Below are positions 51,587 through 60,139 of a stretch of 64,000 nucleotides of DNA, in pieces (the first letter of the stretch is position 1; every line of letters begins with the position of its first letter). Origin of the DNA: Bacteroidota bacterium. Lineage in GTDB: Bacteria > Bacteroidota > Bacteroidia > Sphingobacteriales > Sphingobacteriaceae. The stretch covers positions 1-64,000 of the forward strand of contig JAEYZM010000032.1 of the NCBI GenBank assembly GCA_023427985.1. The letters are read 5' to 3'. Under the pieces are notes generated by a model. The model ran no database searches and was not told the DNA's origin. It saw only the letters and a list, made by a program, of their open reading frames with translations. Position numbers and translations under genes: made by a program.

Positions 51587-52594
51587 CTATTCGTTAAGCA
51601 AATATTCAAACTCCGGCAGTACATTCAAAAACTTCTGCAAGGTTTCTTCAATACTATCTTTTGAAGATCCACCCGCTGCGTTTCTGTGTCCGCCACCATC
51701 AAAATATTTCTTTGCCATTTCATTCGCAGGAAATTCTCCTTTAGAACGAAAAGACAGTTTGCGCAATTCACCTCTGTCGATAATTAATACTGCTAATTTT
51801 ATTCCATGTACCGACAATGCATAATTCACCATACCTTCGGTATCGCCAGTTTTAATATCGTACTTTTTCAACAAATCGGCATCAATGGTAATGTATGCTG
51901 TATGTTTATCGGGCATCACCACCATACGAGTCGACAATACTTCACCTAAAAACTTCAATCTATTTTCTGAATTCGTATCGTATACCAATTCGTGGATTCT
52001 AGAATTGTTCGCTCCTTTTTCAATTAAATCGGCAATTATACGATGCACCTCTGCAGTCGTACTTGGAAATCTAAAGGATCCTGAATCGGTCATAATTCCA
52101 GTATACAAACAGGTTGCAACATCCTTACTAATTTTATGTTGCATGCCAAGCTCTACAATAAATCGGTAAACCAATTCTGCAGCCGCACATGCCGTGGTAT
52201 CCCAATACCTGAATTGCTCAAATCCTTCCGGATCTAAATGATGATCGATCATTGCTTTTTTCGATGAAGAAGCACGAACGATTTCACCCAATTCATTAAT
52301 TCTACTCAATGCGTTAAAGTCGAGACAAAATACCCAATCTGCTTGATCAATCAATTCTTTGCTGCGCGCAGGTTCTTCCATGAAATTCACTACATCGGCA
52401 TTCCCAGGCATCCAATGTAAGAAGTAGGGATAATCGGTTGGCGTGATGACATGTACGTTATTGCCAAGCGAGCAAAGGAAATGGTAAAGCCCAAGTGATG
52501 AGCCCATAGCATCTCCATCTGGCTTGTGATGGGTGGTAATTACGATGTTTTTTCCCGATTGTATTTCTGCGGAAATCTCTTCTAAACGTATCAT
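51587..52594 (-). CDS. nrnA: DHH/DHHA1 phosphoesterase, NrnA-like
   Basis: 335 residues. The N-terminal DHH domain shows VITTHHKPDGDAMGSSLGLY and KAMIDHHLDP; the C-terminal DHHA1 has GGGHRNAAGG. NrnA-type enzymes degrade nanoRNA, 3'-phosphoadenosine 5'-phosphate and sometimes cyclic-dinucleotide products. Between this gene and the FKBP genes only the repeat at 51491-51521 is seen. Confidence 0.92.
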   Translation of the reverse strand: MIRLEEISAEIQSGKNIVITTHHKPDGDAMGSSLGLYHFLCSLGNNVHVITPTDYPYFLHWMPGNADVVNFMEEPARSKELIDQADWVFCLDFNALSRINELGEIVRASSSKKAMIDHHLDPEGFEQFRYWDTTACAAAELVYRFIVELGMQHKISKDVATCLYTGIMTDSGSFRFPSTTAEVHRIIADLIEKGANNSRIHELVYDTNSENRLKFLGEVLSTRMVVMPDKHTAYITIDADLLKKYDIKTGDTEGMVNYALSVHGIKLAVLIIDRGELRKLSFRSKGEFPANEMAKKYFDGGGHRNAAGGSSKDSIEETLQKFLNVLPEFEYLLNE

Positions 52595-52680
52595 TCTGTA
52601 TTGAGGAAGAGCAAAGCTATCGATTTTTTTATAAAGTAAAAATTAACAATTGCTTAAGTTTCGATTTAATTTATAATTGC

Positions 52681-52688
52681 TACTTTTG
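52681..52688 (+). promoter_or_regulatory. Probable -7 box upstream of ndk
   Basis: TACTTTTG matches TANNTTTG, 17 bp before the ndk ATG; the nearest TTG upstream is 28 nt away, so the -33 box is unclear. Confidence 0.4.
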
Positions 52689-52704
52689 CGCAAAATTTAA
52701 AAGA

Positions 52705-53124
52705 ATGCAAACGAACAGAACATTTACTATGATTAAGCCCGATGCAGTAGCGAACGGGCACATTGGTGCAATTTTAGACCAAATTACAAAGGCTGGATTT
52801 AAAATTGTTGCCATGAAATATACATCATTAAGCCCTGAAATGGCAGGGAAGTTTTACGACATCCACAGAGAAAGGCCATTTTTCAAGGATTTAGTCGACT
52901 TCATGACATCGGGTCCTATTGTAGCTGCAATTTTGGAGAAAGACAATGCAGTAGAAGATTTTAGAAAATTAATTGGCGCAACAGATCCTCAAAAAGCTGA
53001 GCCAGGAACTATTCGTAATTTGTATGCAAAATCAATTGATGCAAATGCAATCCATGGTTCGGATTCAGACGAGAATGCACAGATTGAAGGTAACTTCTTT
53101 TTTAGTGCGTTTGAAAGGTATTAA
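52705..53124 (+). CDS. ndk: Nucleoside-diphosphate kinase
   Basis: 139 residues, family length. RTFTMIKPDAVANGHIGAIL at the N-terminus and the phosphorylated His in NAIHGSDSDENAQIEGNFFF. It moves the gamma phosphate between NTPs and NDPs. Confidence 0.97.
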   Translation: MQTNRTFTMIKPDAVANGHIGAILDQITKAGFKIVAMKYTSLSPEMAGKFYDIHRERPFFKDLVDFMTSGPIVAAILEKDNAVEDFRKLIGATDPQKAEPGTIRNLYAKSIDANAIHGSDSDENAQIEGNFFFSAFERY

Positions 53125-53128
53125 TTGG

Positions 53129-53159
53129 AGTATTTGAGTAGCTAGTAACTAGTAGCGAG
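53129..53159. repeat. AGTATTT-GTAGCTAG intergenic repeat, copy 2
   Basis: AGTATTTGAGTAGCTAGTAA then CTAGTAGCGAG; see 51491-51521. Further TACTAG/CTAG units continue to about 53192. Confidence 0.75.
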
Positions 53160-53203
53160 TATTAAATGCTACTAGATACTAGCTTCTAGATACGAAAGTA
53201 CTA

Positions 53204-53497
53204 TCAAAATATCACCACCTCCCTTACAATCTCCTTCCCCGCTTCTTCATTAATCCGTTGAACAATTTGGGCTTTCAAGAAATTTAATTCTTGCTTTAAT
53301 GCCGATGAGTTGACGGTGATGTACAATATGGAATTTTTGAGAACCATTTTTTCGGTACGTTGCGCAATGAGTTTGCCAACTATGGACTCCCATTTGGATT
53401 TTATTTGTTCAAATTTGTAACGATCGTCCATATGATAATGCTTCATCAGCAAATCTATGGCATCTTTCAAACTCAATTCGTTACTTTTCCGCTTCAT
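53204..53497 (-). CDS. DUF721 (DciA-like) protein
   Basis: 97 residues from the ATG at 53497. IKSKWESIVGKLIAQRTEKM, LYITVNSSALKQELNFLKAQ and IVQRINEEAGKEIVREVVIF are the DUF721 pattern. DciA-type proteins recruit the replicative helicase in bacteria lacking DnaC; position next to recF supports a DNA-replication role. It overlaps the recF stop by 17 bp. Confidence 0.9.
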   Translation of the reverse strand: MKRKSNELSLKDAIDLLMKHYHMDDRYKFEQIKSKWESIVGKLIAQRTEKMVLKNSILYITVNSSALKQELNFLKAQIVQRINEEAGKEIVREVVIF

Positions 53498-54599
53498 GGG
53501 CAATTATTACGCTACCTTTGTGAATGTCGAATATACGTGCTTCTACAGAGATATCCTGAAATATTTTCTCCACACGATCGCGTTCTGTATCGGTGATAAA
53601 AATTTGTCCAAAATTATCCTCACTTACCATTGCTAATAATTTTTTGATACGCGATTCATCGAGCTTGTCAAATATATCGTCGAGCAACAACAAAGGCTTA
53701 TATCCTTTCTTCTGGTTTAAGAAAGCATAATGCGCTAACTTCAATGCAATGATGTAGGACTTTTGCTGACCTTGGGAGCCAAATTTTTTCAATGGATATT
53801 GAGAAAGCATGAAGGTAAAATCGTCTTTATGAGTTCCATAATTCGAACGCTGCGATGCCACATCTTTTTGTACATTTTTACGCAAAAGATCCATTAAATC
53901 ATTTGCATTCAATTGCGATTCGTATTGGAAATTCACTTCTTCCATTCCCGAAGAAAGTTCCTTGTAAATGGCATTGAAAAGAGGAATGAATTCTTCGCAA
54001 AAAAGTTTGCGTTTCGAATGGATTTTATACGCGTATTCCACTAAGGATTGGTCGTAAACTTCCATCATATCATAATCGATACGATTTTGTTCGTAAAACT
54101 TTTTCAGCAAAGCATTCCGATTCAATAACAACTTATTGTAATAGATTAAATCGTCGAGATAATGATTGTCGATTTGAGAAATCGCATTGTCAATAAATTT
54201 ACGTCGCTCTTCAGAACCTTCCGTAATCAATTGCTGATCCGAAGGAGAAATAATTACCAATGGAAACAGACCAATATGGTCTGCCAATCGCTGATATTCT
54301 TTATTGTTTCGTTTAAACTGCTTCTTATGATTTCTTTTAAAGCCGCAATAAACAGCATGCTGTTCTTCGCTATGCATGAATTCTCCTTGAACAACAAAAA
54401 ATGCTTCATCGTGAAAGATGCTCTGAGAATCAATGGAATGAAAATAACTTTTACACAGACATAAATAATGGATCGCATCCAAAATATTGGTTTTCCCTGC
54501 GCCATTATGTCCTGTAAAACAGTTTACTCCATCGATAAAGCTAAAATTTGCTTCCCTATAATTCTTGAAGTTGATGAATGAAAGTTGTGAGAGATACAT
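53481..54599 (-). CDS. recF: DNA replication and repair protein RecF
   Basis: 372 residues from the ATG at 54599. FTGHNGAGKTNILDAIHYLC is the Walker A loop, GSQGQQKSYIIALKLA the signature and LLLLDDIFDKLD Walker B. RecF loads RecA at gaps with RecO and RecR. A TTG three codons upstream is not preferred. Confidence 0.95.
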   Translation of the reverse strand: MYLSQLSFINFKNYREANFSFIDGVNCFTGHNGAGKTNILDAIHYLCLCKSYFHSIDSQSIFHDEAFFVVQGEFMHSEEQHAVYCGFKRNHKKQFKRNNKEYQRLADHIGLFPLVIISPSDQQLITEGSEERRKFIDNAISQIDNHYLDDLIYYNKLLLNRNALLKKFYEQNRIDYDMMEVYDQSLVEYAYKIHSKRKLFCEEFIPLFNAIYKELSSGMEEVNFQYESQLNANDLMDLLRKNVQKDVASQRSNYGTHKDDFTFMLSQYPLKKFGSQGQQKSYIIALKLAHYAFLNQKKGYKPLLLLDDIFDKLDESRIKKLLAMVSEDNFGQIFITDTERDRVEKIFQDISVEARIFDIHKGSVIIAHEAEK

Positions 54600-54649
54600 G
54601 AATTGCAAATATATCTATTTCAAATATTTTTTGATAATAGCATTAATAC

Positions 54650-54679
54650 TTGTATCTATGATTGAAAAATGTATTTTTG
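54650..54679 (+). promoter_or_regulatory. Bacteroidota-type promoter of the YfgM-like gene
   Basis: TTG at 54650-54652, 19-nt spacer, TATTTTTG at 54672-54679. This fits TTG-N19-TANNTTTG. The ATG is at 54701. Confidence 0.6.
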
Positions 54680-54700
54680 CAAGCTTAGTATTTAAAAAAG

Positions 54701-55372
54701 ATGTCATTAGAACAGGAAAACAACGGATTAGGAGAACAATTCTCAAAAGCAGAAGGCTTTGTAACTGAGAATAGAAAGAGCTTATTAATAATTGGTGGTA
54801 CCATTTTAGCACTAGTGGTGTTATATTTTGGTTATCAATCATTTATTATGGGACCAAGAGAGAAAGAAGCTGCAGAGCAAATGTTTATGGCTGAGCGTTA
54901 TTTCGAACAAGACTCATTAGATAAAGCAATTAATGGCGATGGAAATTTTCCAGGCTTTCAAGAAATTGTTGACGAATACGGAAGTACTAAAGCAGGTAAT
55001 CTTGCTAAATATTACTTAGGTTTTGCATATTTACGCAAAGCTCAATACGAGCAAGCAGCCGAAGTATTATCGGAATTCAGCAGTTCAGACGAAGTATTAC
55101 AAGCATTAGCATTATCTGGTGTAGGTGATGCGTATGTAGAATTAAATAATTTAGATGAAGCGATTTCGTATTATAAAAAAGCAAGTGCAAAAACGAAAGA
55201 TCAATTCACTGCTCCTATCGTATTAATGAAATTAGGTTTAACATACGAAAATGCTGGAAAAGCAAAAGAAGCTGTTGAAACCTATACAAAAATCAAAACT
55301 GAGTACATTGAATCGACAGAAGCGAAAGACATCGACAAATACATTGCCAGAGCTTCAGCAAAAACAGAATAA
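54701..55372 (+). CDS. Membrane-anchored tetratricopeptide protein (YfgM-like)
   Basis: 223 residues: an acidic N-terminus, a membrane helix (about 28-49, LLIIGGTILALVVLYFGYQS) and a TPR array (KAINGDGNFPGFQEIVDEYG, LAKYYLGFAYLRKAQYEQAA, LDEAISYYKKAS, YENAGKAKEAVETYTKIK). The same outline as YfgM of Gram-negative periplasmic chaperone networks. 5 bp precede ribH. Confidence 0.85.
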   Translation: MSLEQENNGLGEQFSKAEGFVTENRKSLLIIGGTILALVVLYFGYQSFIMGPREKEAAEQMFMAERYFEQDSLDKAINGDGNFPGFQEIVDEYGSTKAGNLAKYYLGFAYLRKAQYEQAAEVLSEFSSSDEVLQALALSGVGDAYVELNNLDEAISYYKKASAKTKDQFTAPIVLMKLGLTYENAGKAKEAVETYTKIKTEYIESTEAKDIDKYIARASAKTE

Positions 55373-55377
55373 TTCAA

Positions 55378-55866
55378 ATGTCTAGTTCCCTCAAGAACTT
55401 ATCGGACTTTAGTCATACCACAATTCCAAGTGCAGAAAAATTCTCATTTGGAATTGTTGTGGCCGAATGGAATGCGCAAGTTACAGGCGCACTTTTAAGT
55501 GGCTGTATAGACGCATTGAAAGAACACGGCTGCATTGAAAAAAACATTGAAGTATTTCCTGTTCCAGGTACTTATGAATTAAGTTCTGGAGCGAATATGT
55601 TAAGCCTTAAACGCAATTTTGATGCAATAATTTGTATTGGATGTGTCATTCAAGGTGAAACTCCACATTTCGATTTCATATGCAATGCGGTAGCAAATGG
55701 CATTACCAATGTAAGCCTTCAATCAAACATTCCTTGCATTTTTGGTGTTTTAACCACATTGAACTTGGAACAAGCCTTGGAAAGAGCAGGCGGGAAACAC
55801 GGAAATAAAGGGACAGAAGCCGCAATAACAGCAATAAAAATGGCATACATGCGTTCCATTTTATAA
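55378..55866 (+). CDS. ribH: 6,7-dimethyl-8-ribityllumazine synthase
   Basis: 162 residues. FGIVVAEWNAQVTGALLSGC, VFPVPGTYELSSGANML, CIGCVIQGETPHFDFICNAV, and AGGKHGNKGTEAA are family motifs. It joins 5-amino-6-ribitylamino-uracil to 3,4-dihydroxybutanone phosphate in riboflavin synthesis. Confidence 0.96.
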   Translation: MSSSLKNLSDFSHTTIPSAEKFSFGIVVAEWNAQVTGALLSGCIDALKEHGCIEKNIEVFPVPGTYELSSGANMLSLKRNFDAIICIGCVIQGETPHFDFICNAVANGITNVSLQSNIPCIFGVLTTLNLEQALERAGGKHGNKGTEAAITAIKMAYMRSIL

Positions 55867-55907
55867 TTTAAAATTTATTAGATACATTTGTATAAATCCT
55901 AATTAAA

Positions 55908-56045
55908 ATGAAAAAATTAATCGCGGCAATAATCTTAGGCAGTTTTGTGATGATTGGCATTTCATCTTGCTCATCACGTCAAGGTTGCCCTGCAATGTCT
56001 GATAACTACAAATACAGAGGTGGTTCAAAAGGTGTTTGGAGATAA
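55908..56045 (+). CDS. 45-residue small lipoprotein
   Basis: ATG 55908 to TAA 56043-56045. MKKLIAAIILGSFVMIGISS then Cys: the lipobox Cys is residue 21. The mature peptide is only about 25 residues, with RQGCPAMSDNYKYRGG and a basic-aromatic end. It lies between ribH and the YtxJ-like gene and 5 bp before the latter, so it is probably co-transcribed. Too short to assign a family; Bacteroidota have many such mini-lipoproteins. Confidence 0.75.
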   Translation: MKKLIAAIILGSFVMIGISSCSSRQGCPAMSDNYKYRGGSKGVWR

Positions 56046-56050
56046 TCAAA

Positions 56051-56395
56051 ATGAATTGGATTCAGCTTACTGAAGAAAATCAACTACAAGACATTTTTAC
56101 AAGCAAGAGAACGAGTATTGTGTTTAAGCACAGTACTCGTTGTCATATAAGCGCTTTTGTATTGAAAATGCTCGAACAAACTTGGAATGAAGATCCCAAT
56201 GTCGATTGCTATTTTTTAGATCTATTACGTTACAGAAATCTTTCCAATATGCTTGCCGATGTGTGCAAAGTATATCATGAGTCGCCACAAGTACTCCTCA
56301 TCATGAATGGCGAATGTGTTTTCGATGCATCGCATCAAGACATTCAAGCCGATGAAATTGCTGAACAAATTCAGCTATTATCTATTCCCAAATAA
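56051..56395 (+). CDS. YtxJ/BrxC-type bacilliredoxin
   Basis: 114 residues from the ATG at 56051. FKHSTRCHISAFVLKMLEQT holds the T-R-C-x-I-S active site of bacilliredoxins (YtxJ, DUF2847), thioredoxin-fold proteins that reverse bacillithiol mixed disulfides. Presence fits bacillithiol use in this phylum. Convergent with the OsmC-like gene (the coding ends overlap by about 14 bp). Confidence 0.85.
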   Translation: MNWIQLTEENQLQDIFTSKRTSIVFKHSTRCHISAFVLKMLEQTWNEDPNVDCYFLDLLRYRNLSNMLADVCKVYHESPQVLLIMNGECVFDASHQDIQADEIAEQIQLLSIPK

Positions 56396-56798
56396 AATTC
56401 CAAGATTGAACTAAATCGAGATGCAAACTTAGTGCAACGGGACACGTGCGTGCAGTGTGCTCTACAATCTTACGCTCTTTCTCAGAGAAGGATTCCGTTT
56501 TTGGAAAATGAACATCGACCTTAATCTCTCCTACTCGACGTGGGTCCGACTTCATAATCTTGGTGATTTCGATTCGAGTGCCGCGTAATTTTAATTCAAA
56601 TCCTTGAGTTCTAGCTGCAATACCGACCACTGTAATCATACAACTACCTAAAGAAGCTGCTAATAAATCGGTAGGCGAAAACGATTCTGCCTTTCCTTGG
56701 TTATCTAGTGGTGCGTCGGTGATCAGTTTGGTTCCTGAATATAGGTGTTGAGCTTCTGTTCTCAATTCATCGATATAAAAGGTTTCTATGGTAGCCAT
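56382..56798 (-). CDS. OsmC-family protein
   Basis: 138 residues from the ATG at 56798; the in-frame ATG at 56849 adds an unrelated basic leader. SFSPTDLLAASLGSCMITVV contains the Cys of the peroxidase site and EHTARTCPVALSLH the second Cys. OsmC/Ohr-like proteins reduce organic hydroperoxides; the family also holds non-peroxidase members. Confidence 0.9.
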   Translation of the reverse strand: MATIETFYIDELRTEAQHLYSGTKLITDAPLDNQGKAESFSPTDLLAASLGSCMITVVGIAARTQGFELKLRGTRIEITKIMKSDPRRVGEIKVDVHFPKTESFSEKERKIVEHTARTCPVALSLHLDLVQSWNFIWE

Positions 56799-56868
56799 AA
56801 ATGAATGATTTTTGCGTTTTGGATATGATTTGATTATAAAATTGCACAATTATTGTTTAATATTGAGT

Positions 56869-57639
56869 ATGTATCGACAAATACTTTTAGGTTTTATTCT
56901 GTGTTTTATTTCTATGCATAGCCTTTATGCGCAGCAGATGCCTTCTAGTTTTTCTAAAGATGAGAATATAAAATTTGTCTATAAAAAAGAGTGGAGCGGT
57001 GGCGCAAGTATTAGCAATAGGGGCTTTGGAGGATTGGTTCGATATGCGATTATTCCATCGAACTTCATGAAAATTCAATTTGAAGCAGAAATTGTAAAAA
57101 TAAAACATCCGAAAGAAGTGAAAGTGGTGAATCCATATTACAATAATGCGAAGTCATATGTATATGGTAAGGACAATATGTTTTATCCATTTAGAACAGG
57201 AATTGGTACACAATTTTTGATATTCGACAAAGCAGCAAAAGACGGGGTTGAAGTAAGTGCAACGGTAATGGGAGGTGCATCGTGGGGATTATTGAAACCT
57301 GTTTACTTAGAAGTTATTAAAGACAATAACAATCCATTTGAGCCCGAGCTCGTTTCGGAACGCTTCAATAAAAATTTACACGATGAACGAAACATTTTAG
57401 GATATTCTGGTTTTAGTAAAGGGCTGAATGAACTAGGTGTAGTACCCGGATTGTATTTAAAATCGGGATTCAATTTTGATTGGGGTACTAAGGACGATAA
57501 GATTTTGATGTTAGAAACAGGAGCGGTATTAGATGTATATTTTACAGAAGTTCCTATAATGGCCGAATTCCAAAATGTGAAGAACAAGAATAGCTTTATT
57601 TCCTTGTATGCCACAATTCTATTCGGCAAAAAGTATTAG
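56869..57639 (+). CDS. Outer-membrane beta-barrel protein
   Basis: 256 residues from the ATG at 56869, which begins a signal peptide (MYRQILLGFILCFISMHSLY..AQ). Strands such as KIQFEAEIVKIKHPKEVKV and a C-terminal FISLYATILFGKKY are barrel-like. No family name. The ATG at 56812 upstream overlaps the OsmC start region and gives no signal peptide. Confidence 0.75.
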   Translation: MYRQILLGFILCFISMHSLYAQQMPSSFSKDENIKFVYKKEWSGGASISNRGFGGLVRYAIIPSNFMKIQFEAEIVKIKHPKEVKVVNPYYNNAKSYVYGKDNMFYPFRTGIGTQFLIFDKAAKDGVEVSATVMGGASWGLLKPVYLEVIKDNNNPFEPELVSERFNKNLHDERNILGYSGFSKGLNELGVVPGLYLKSGFNFDWGTKDDKILMLETGAVLDVYFTEVPIMAEFQNVKNKNSFISLYATILFGKKY

Positions 57640-57648
57640 TTTTGCAAG

Positions 57649-58533
57649 ATGATTGATTTACCAATAATTTCAGAAGAAAAAAGAGAACGTAAGCCAGAAT
57701 GGTTAAGGGTGAAATTGCCTGTTGGCAAGGAGTATGCGCACGTTCGTAGTTTAGTAGACAAGCATAAATTACATACCATTTGTGAGAGTGGAAATTGTCC
57801 AAATATGGGCGAATGTTGGGGTGCAGGAACAGCGACCTTTATGATATTAGGAAATATCTGTACGCGCTCATGTTCCTTCTGTGCAGTAGCTACTGGTAGA
57901 CCCTTAGCGGTTGATCATGATGAGCCCGAACGTGTTGCTAATTCGGTGATGTTGATGAACGTAAAACACTGCGTGATTACTTCGGTCGACAGAGATGATT
58001 TAAAAGACGGTGGTTCTATTATTTGGGCTGAAACCATCAATGCAATACGTAGATTATCGCCTCAAACAACTTTAGAAACTTTGCTTCCCGACTTCAAAGG
58101 TCAGTGGGAAAATTTGGAACGCGTATTAGAAGTTCGTCCAGAAGTGGTCTCGCATAATTTAGAAACAGTGCGCCGATTAACGAAAGAAGTTCGTATTCAA
58201 GCGAAGTACGACAGAAGCTTAGAGTGTTTGAAACGAATATCAGCAGCGGGTTTAAGAACTAAATCGGGTATCATGCTCGGATTAGGAGAAACTGTTGATG
58301 AAGTATATGAAGCGATGGACGATTTATTAGAAAATGGAGTACATATATTAACTTTAGGACAATACTTACAACCAACAAGAAAACATCACGCCGTAATCGA
58401 ATATATACATCCCGATGTATTTGCAAAATTCAAAGAAGTGGGAATGGAAAAAGGATTTAAGGTGGTGGAAAGCGGACCGATGGTACGCTCATCATATCAT
58501 GCAGAAAAACATTTATTCGATTTCGAAAATTAA
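57649..58533 (+). CDS. lipA: Lipoyl synthase
   Basis: 294 residues. The auxiliary cluster motif CESGNCPNMGECW and the radical-SAM motif CTRSCSFCAV are intact, followed by GLRTKSGIMLGLGET and the C-terminal SSYHAEK (RSSY) motif. It inserts two sulfurs into octanoyl-protein, producing the lipoyl cofactor used by the glycine cleavage and 2-oxoacid dehydrogenase complexes. Stop overlaps the ECF sigma start by 1 bp. Confidence 0.97.
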   Translation: MIDLPIISEEKRERKPEWLRVKLPVGKEYAHVRSLVDKHKLHTICESGNCPNMGECWGAGTATFMILGNICTRSCSFCAVATGRPLAVDHDEPERVANSVMLMNVKHCVITSVDRDDLKDGGSIIWAETINAIRRLSPQTTLETLLPDFKGQWENLERVLEVRPEVVSHNLETVRRLTKEVRIQAKYDRSLECLKRISAAGLRTKSGIMLGLGETVDEVYEAMDDLLENGVHILTLGQYLQPTRKHHAVIEYIHPDVFAKFKEVGMEKGFKVVESGPMVRSSYHAEKHLFDFEN

Positions 58534-59084
58534 TGGGAACAAAAATCACCAGTAAACTATCTGAAGAAGAATTAATATATCTTCTCAAGATAAAGGACAC
58601 TGCGGCATTAGAGTATTTGTACGATTATTATTCAAAAGCATTGTACAATATTATTTATCAAGTAGTGCAAAACGACGAGATTGCAGAGGATGTATTACAG
58701 GAAACTTTCATAAAAATTTGGAATTCCTTTGATATGTTCGACACTTCAAAAGGCCGATTATACACATGGTTTAGCAATATCGCAAGGAATTTATCGATTG
58801 ATAAAGTACGTTCAAAAGAATTTCGTAACATGTCGCAAAACCAAGACATCGAAAATCACGTAAATGTAATCGATAACAGAATAAATAATTCTATGAATCC
58901 CGATACATTGGGGGTAAAGAGTTTAGTAAATAAGCTCAGACCTGAATACAAGGAATTGGTGGAGCTGATTTATTTTAATGGATTTACACATGCTGAAGTA
59001 GCCGAGCATTTGAACATTCCATTGGGAACTGTTAAAACGAGAATTAGGGCTGCAATTATTGAATTACGTAAATATTTTAACTAA
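58533..59084 (+). CDS. ECF sigma factor
   Basis: 183 residues. Region 2: ALEYLYDYYSKALYNIIYQV, EDVLQETFIKIWNSFDMFD and ARNLSIDKVRSKEFR; region 4: LIYFNGFTHAEVAEHLNIPL, GTVKTRIRAAIIELRKY. Its partner anti-sigma factor follows directly, a standard ECF pair as found in Bacteroidota and other phyla. Regulon unknown. Confidence 0.93.
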   Translation: MGTKITSKLSEEELIYLLKIKDTAALEYLYDYYSKALYNIIYQVVQNDEIAEDVLQETFIKIWNSFDMFDTSKGRLYTWFSNIARNLSIDKVRSKEFRNMSQNQDIENHVNVIDNRINNSMNPDTLGVKSLVNKLRPEYKELVELIYFNGFTHAEVAEHLNIPLGTVKTRIRAAIIELRKYFN

Positions 59085-59085
59085 G

Positions 59086-59952
59086 GTGGACATACAAGCA
59101 TATATAGAATCCGGAGTACTAGAATTGTACGTTTCGGGCGCGCTCACTCCTCAAGAAATGCAGGAAGTGGAACGTATGGCACAAGCCTATCCAGAAGTTA
59201 AGAATGAATTGGATGCCATTGAAAATAGTTTTTTTGAAATGGCCAACGATTTACATTCTGGTCCACGTGCATCTCTAAAAGATGAACTCTTGCGCAATGT
59301 AAAATTAAGTGTAAGTGCGGGCACTAATCAAACGGCATCTAACATACCAAACGCTAACACATCGGCACCAAGCATAGAACAAAAAGAAGCGAAAGTGATT
59401 GGCATAGAAGCAAAACCTGCGAACAAGTCCTTTAAGTTTGCATTTGCTGCATCAATCGCATTGTTCATTGCATCGAGTGCTGCATTGGTAGTGGTTTGGG
59501 GGAATTGGAAAAACGATCAACAAAAATTGGTGGACTTACAATTGAGGTTCGATGAGAGTACGACACAGATTGCTGCGTTGAAAGCATCGTATGAAAGTTC
59601 TGAAGACATGATTGCGAGTTTGAAAGCACCGGAAGTGCAGAAGTTGAAATTGGCTGGATTGCCTATTTCACCAGAGTCACAGGCGATGGTGCATTGGGAT
59701 AAAAATACAAAGAAAGTGATTTTAGATCCGATGAATTTGCCAAGAACAGACGAAGGGCACGATTACCAATTATGGGCGATTGTTGATGGAAAGCCTGTTG
59801 ATTTGGGAGTGTTTAGTCCGGGCGATAATGAGTTGAATATATACACGATGAAATCGGTGGAAGCACCGCAAGCATTTGCGATCACATTAGAACCAAAAGG
59901 TGGAAGTGTGAATCCTACGATGGAGCAGATGTATGTGCTTGGGAAGATATAG
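59086..59952 (+). CDS. Anti-sigma factor, RskA-like
   Basis: 288 residues using a GTG start at 59086, 1 bp after the sigma stop; an earlier in-frame ATG (59059) lies within the sigma gene and gives an unrelated leader. Residues 1-100 (DIQAYIESGVLELYVSGALT) form the cytosolic zinc-less anti-sigma domain, a membrane helix lies at about 122-144, a coiled coil at about 150-185 and the periplasmic RskA-type domain (AMVHWDKNTKKVILDPMNLP, DYQLWAIVDGKPVDLGVF) at the C-terminus. Confidence 0.88.
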   Translation: MDIQAYIESGVLELYVSGALTPQEMQEVERMAQAYPEVKNELDAIENSFFEMANDLHSGPRASLKDELLRNVKLSVSAGTNQTASNIPNANTSAPSIEQKEAKVIGIEAKPANKSFKFAFAASIALFIASSAALVVVWGNWKNDQQKLVDLQLRFDESTTQIAALKASYESSEDMIASLKAPEVQKLKLAGLPISPESQAMVHWDKNTKKVILDPMNLPRTDEGHDYQLWAIVDGKPVDLGVFSPGDNELNIYTMKSVEAPQAFAITLEPKGGSVNPTMEQMYVLGKI

Positions 59953-59979
59953 TTCGTATGCTCGTGGGTTCGTATGTTC

Positions 59980-59997
59980 TCCCGATAGCTATCGGGA
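59980..59997. repeat. 18-bp perfect palindrome, intergenic copy
   Basis: TCCCGATAGCTATCGGGA, identical to 6190-6207. It separates two copies of GCTCGTGGGTTCGTA (59960-59974 and 59999-60013). Confidence 0.8.
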
Positions 59998-60111
59998 TGC
60001 TCGTGGGTTCGTAGGTTCGTAAAGTAGAAGCATGCTAAATTAGAACGATGTTGTTTTTATTTAGCACGCTTCTCATTTTAATTCATAGTAATTAGACTAT
60101 ATCTCCCACTA

Positions 60112-60139
60112 CTATTTTCTATTTTCTATTTTCTATTTT
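60112..60139. repeat. Heptanucleotide tandem array at the uvrA stop codon
   Basis: Four perfect copies of CTATTTT. The uvrA stop codon (CTA at 60126-60128 on the plus strand) lies inside the third copy. Confidence 0.85.
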
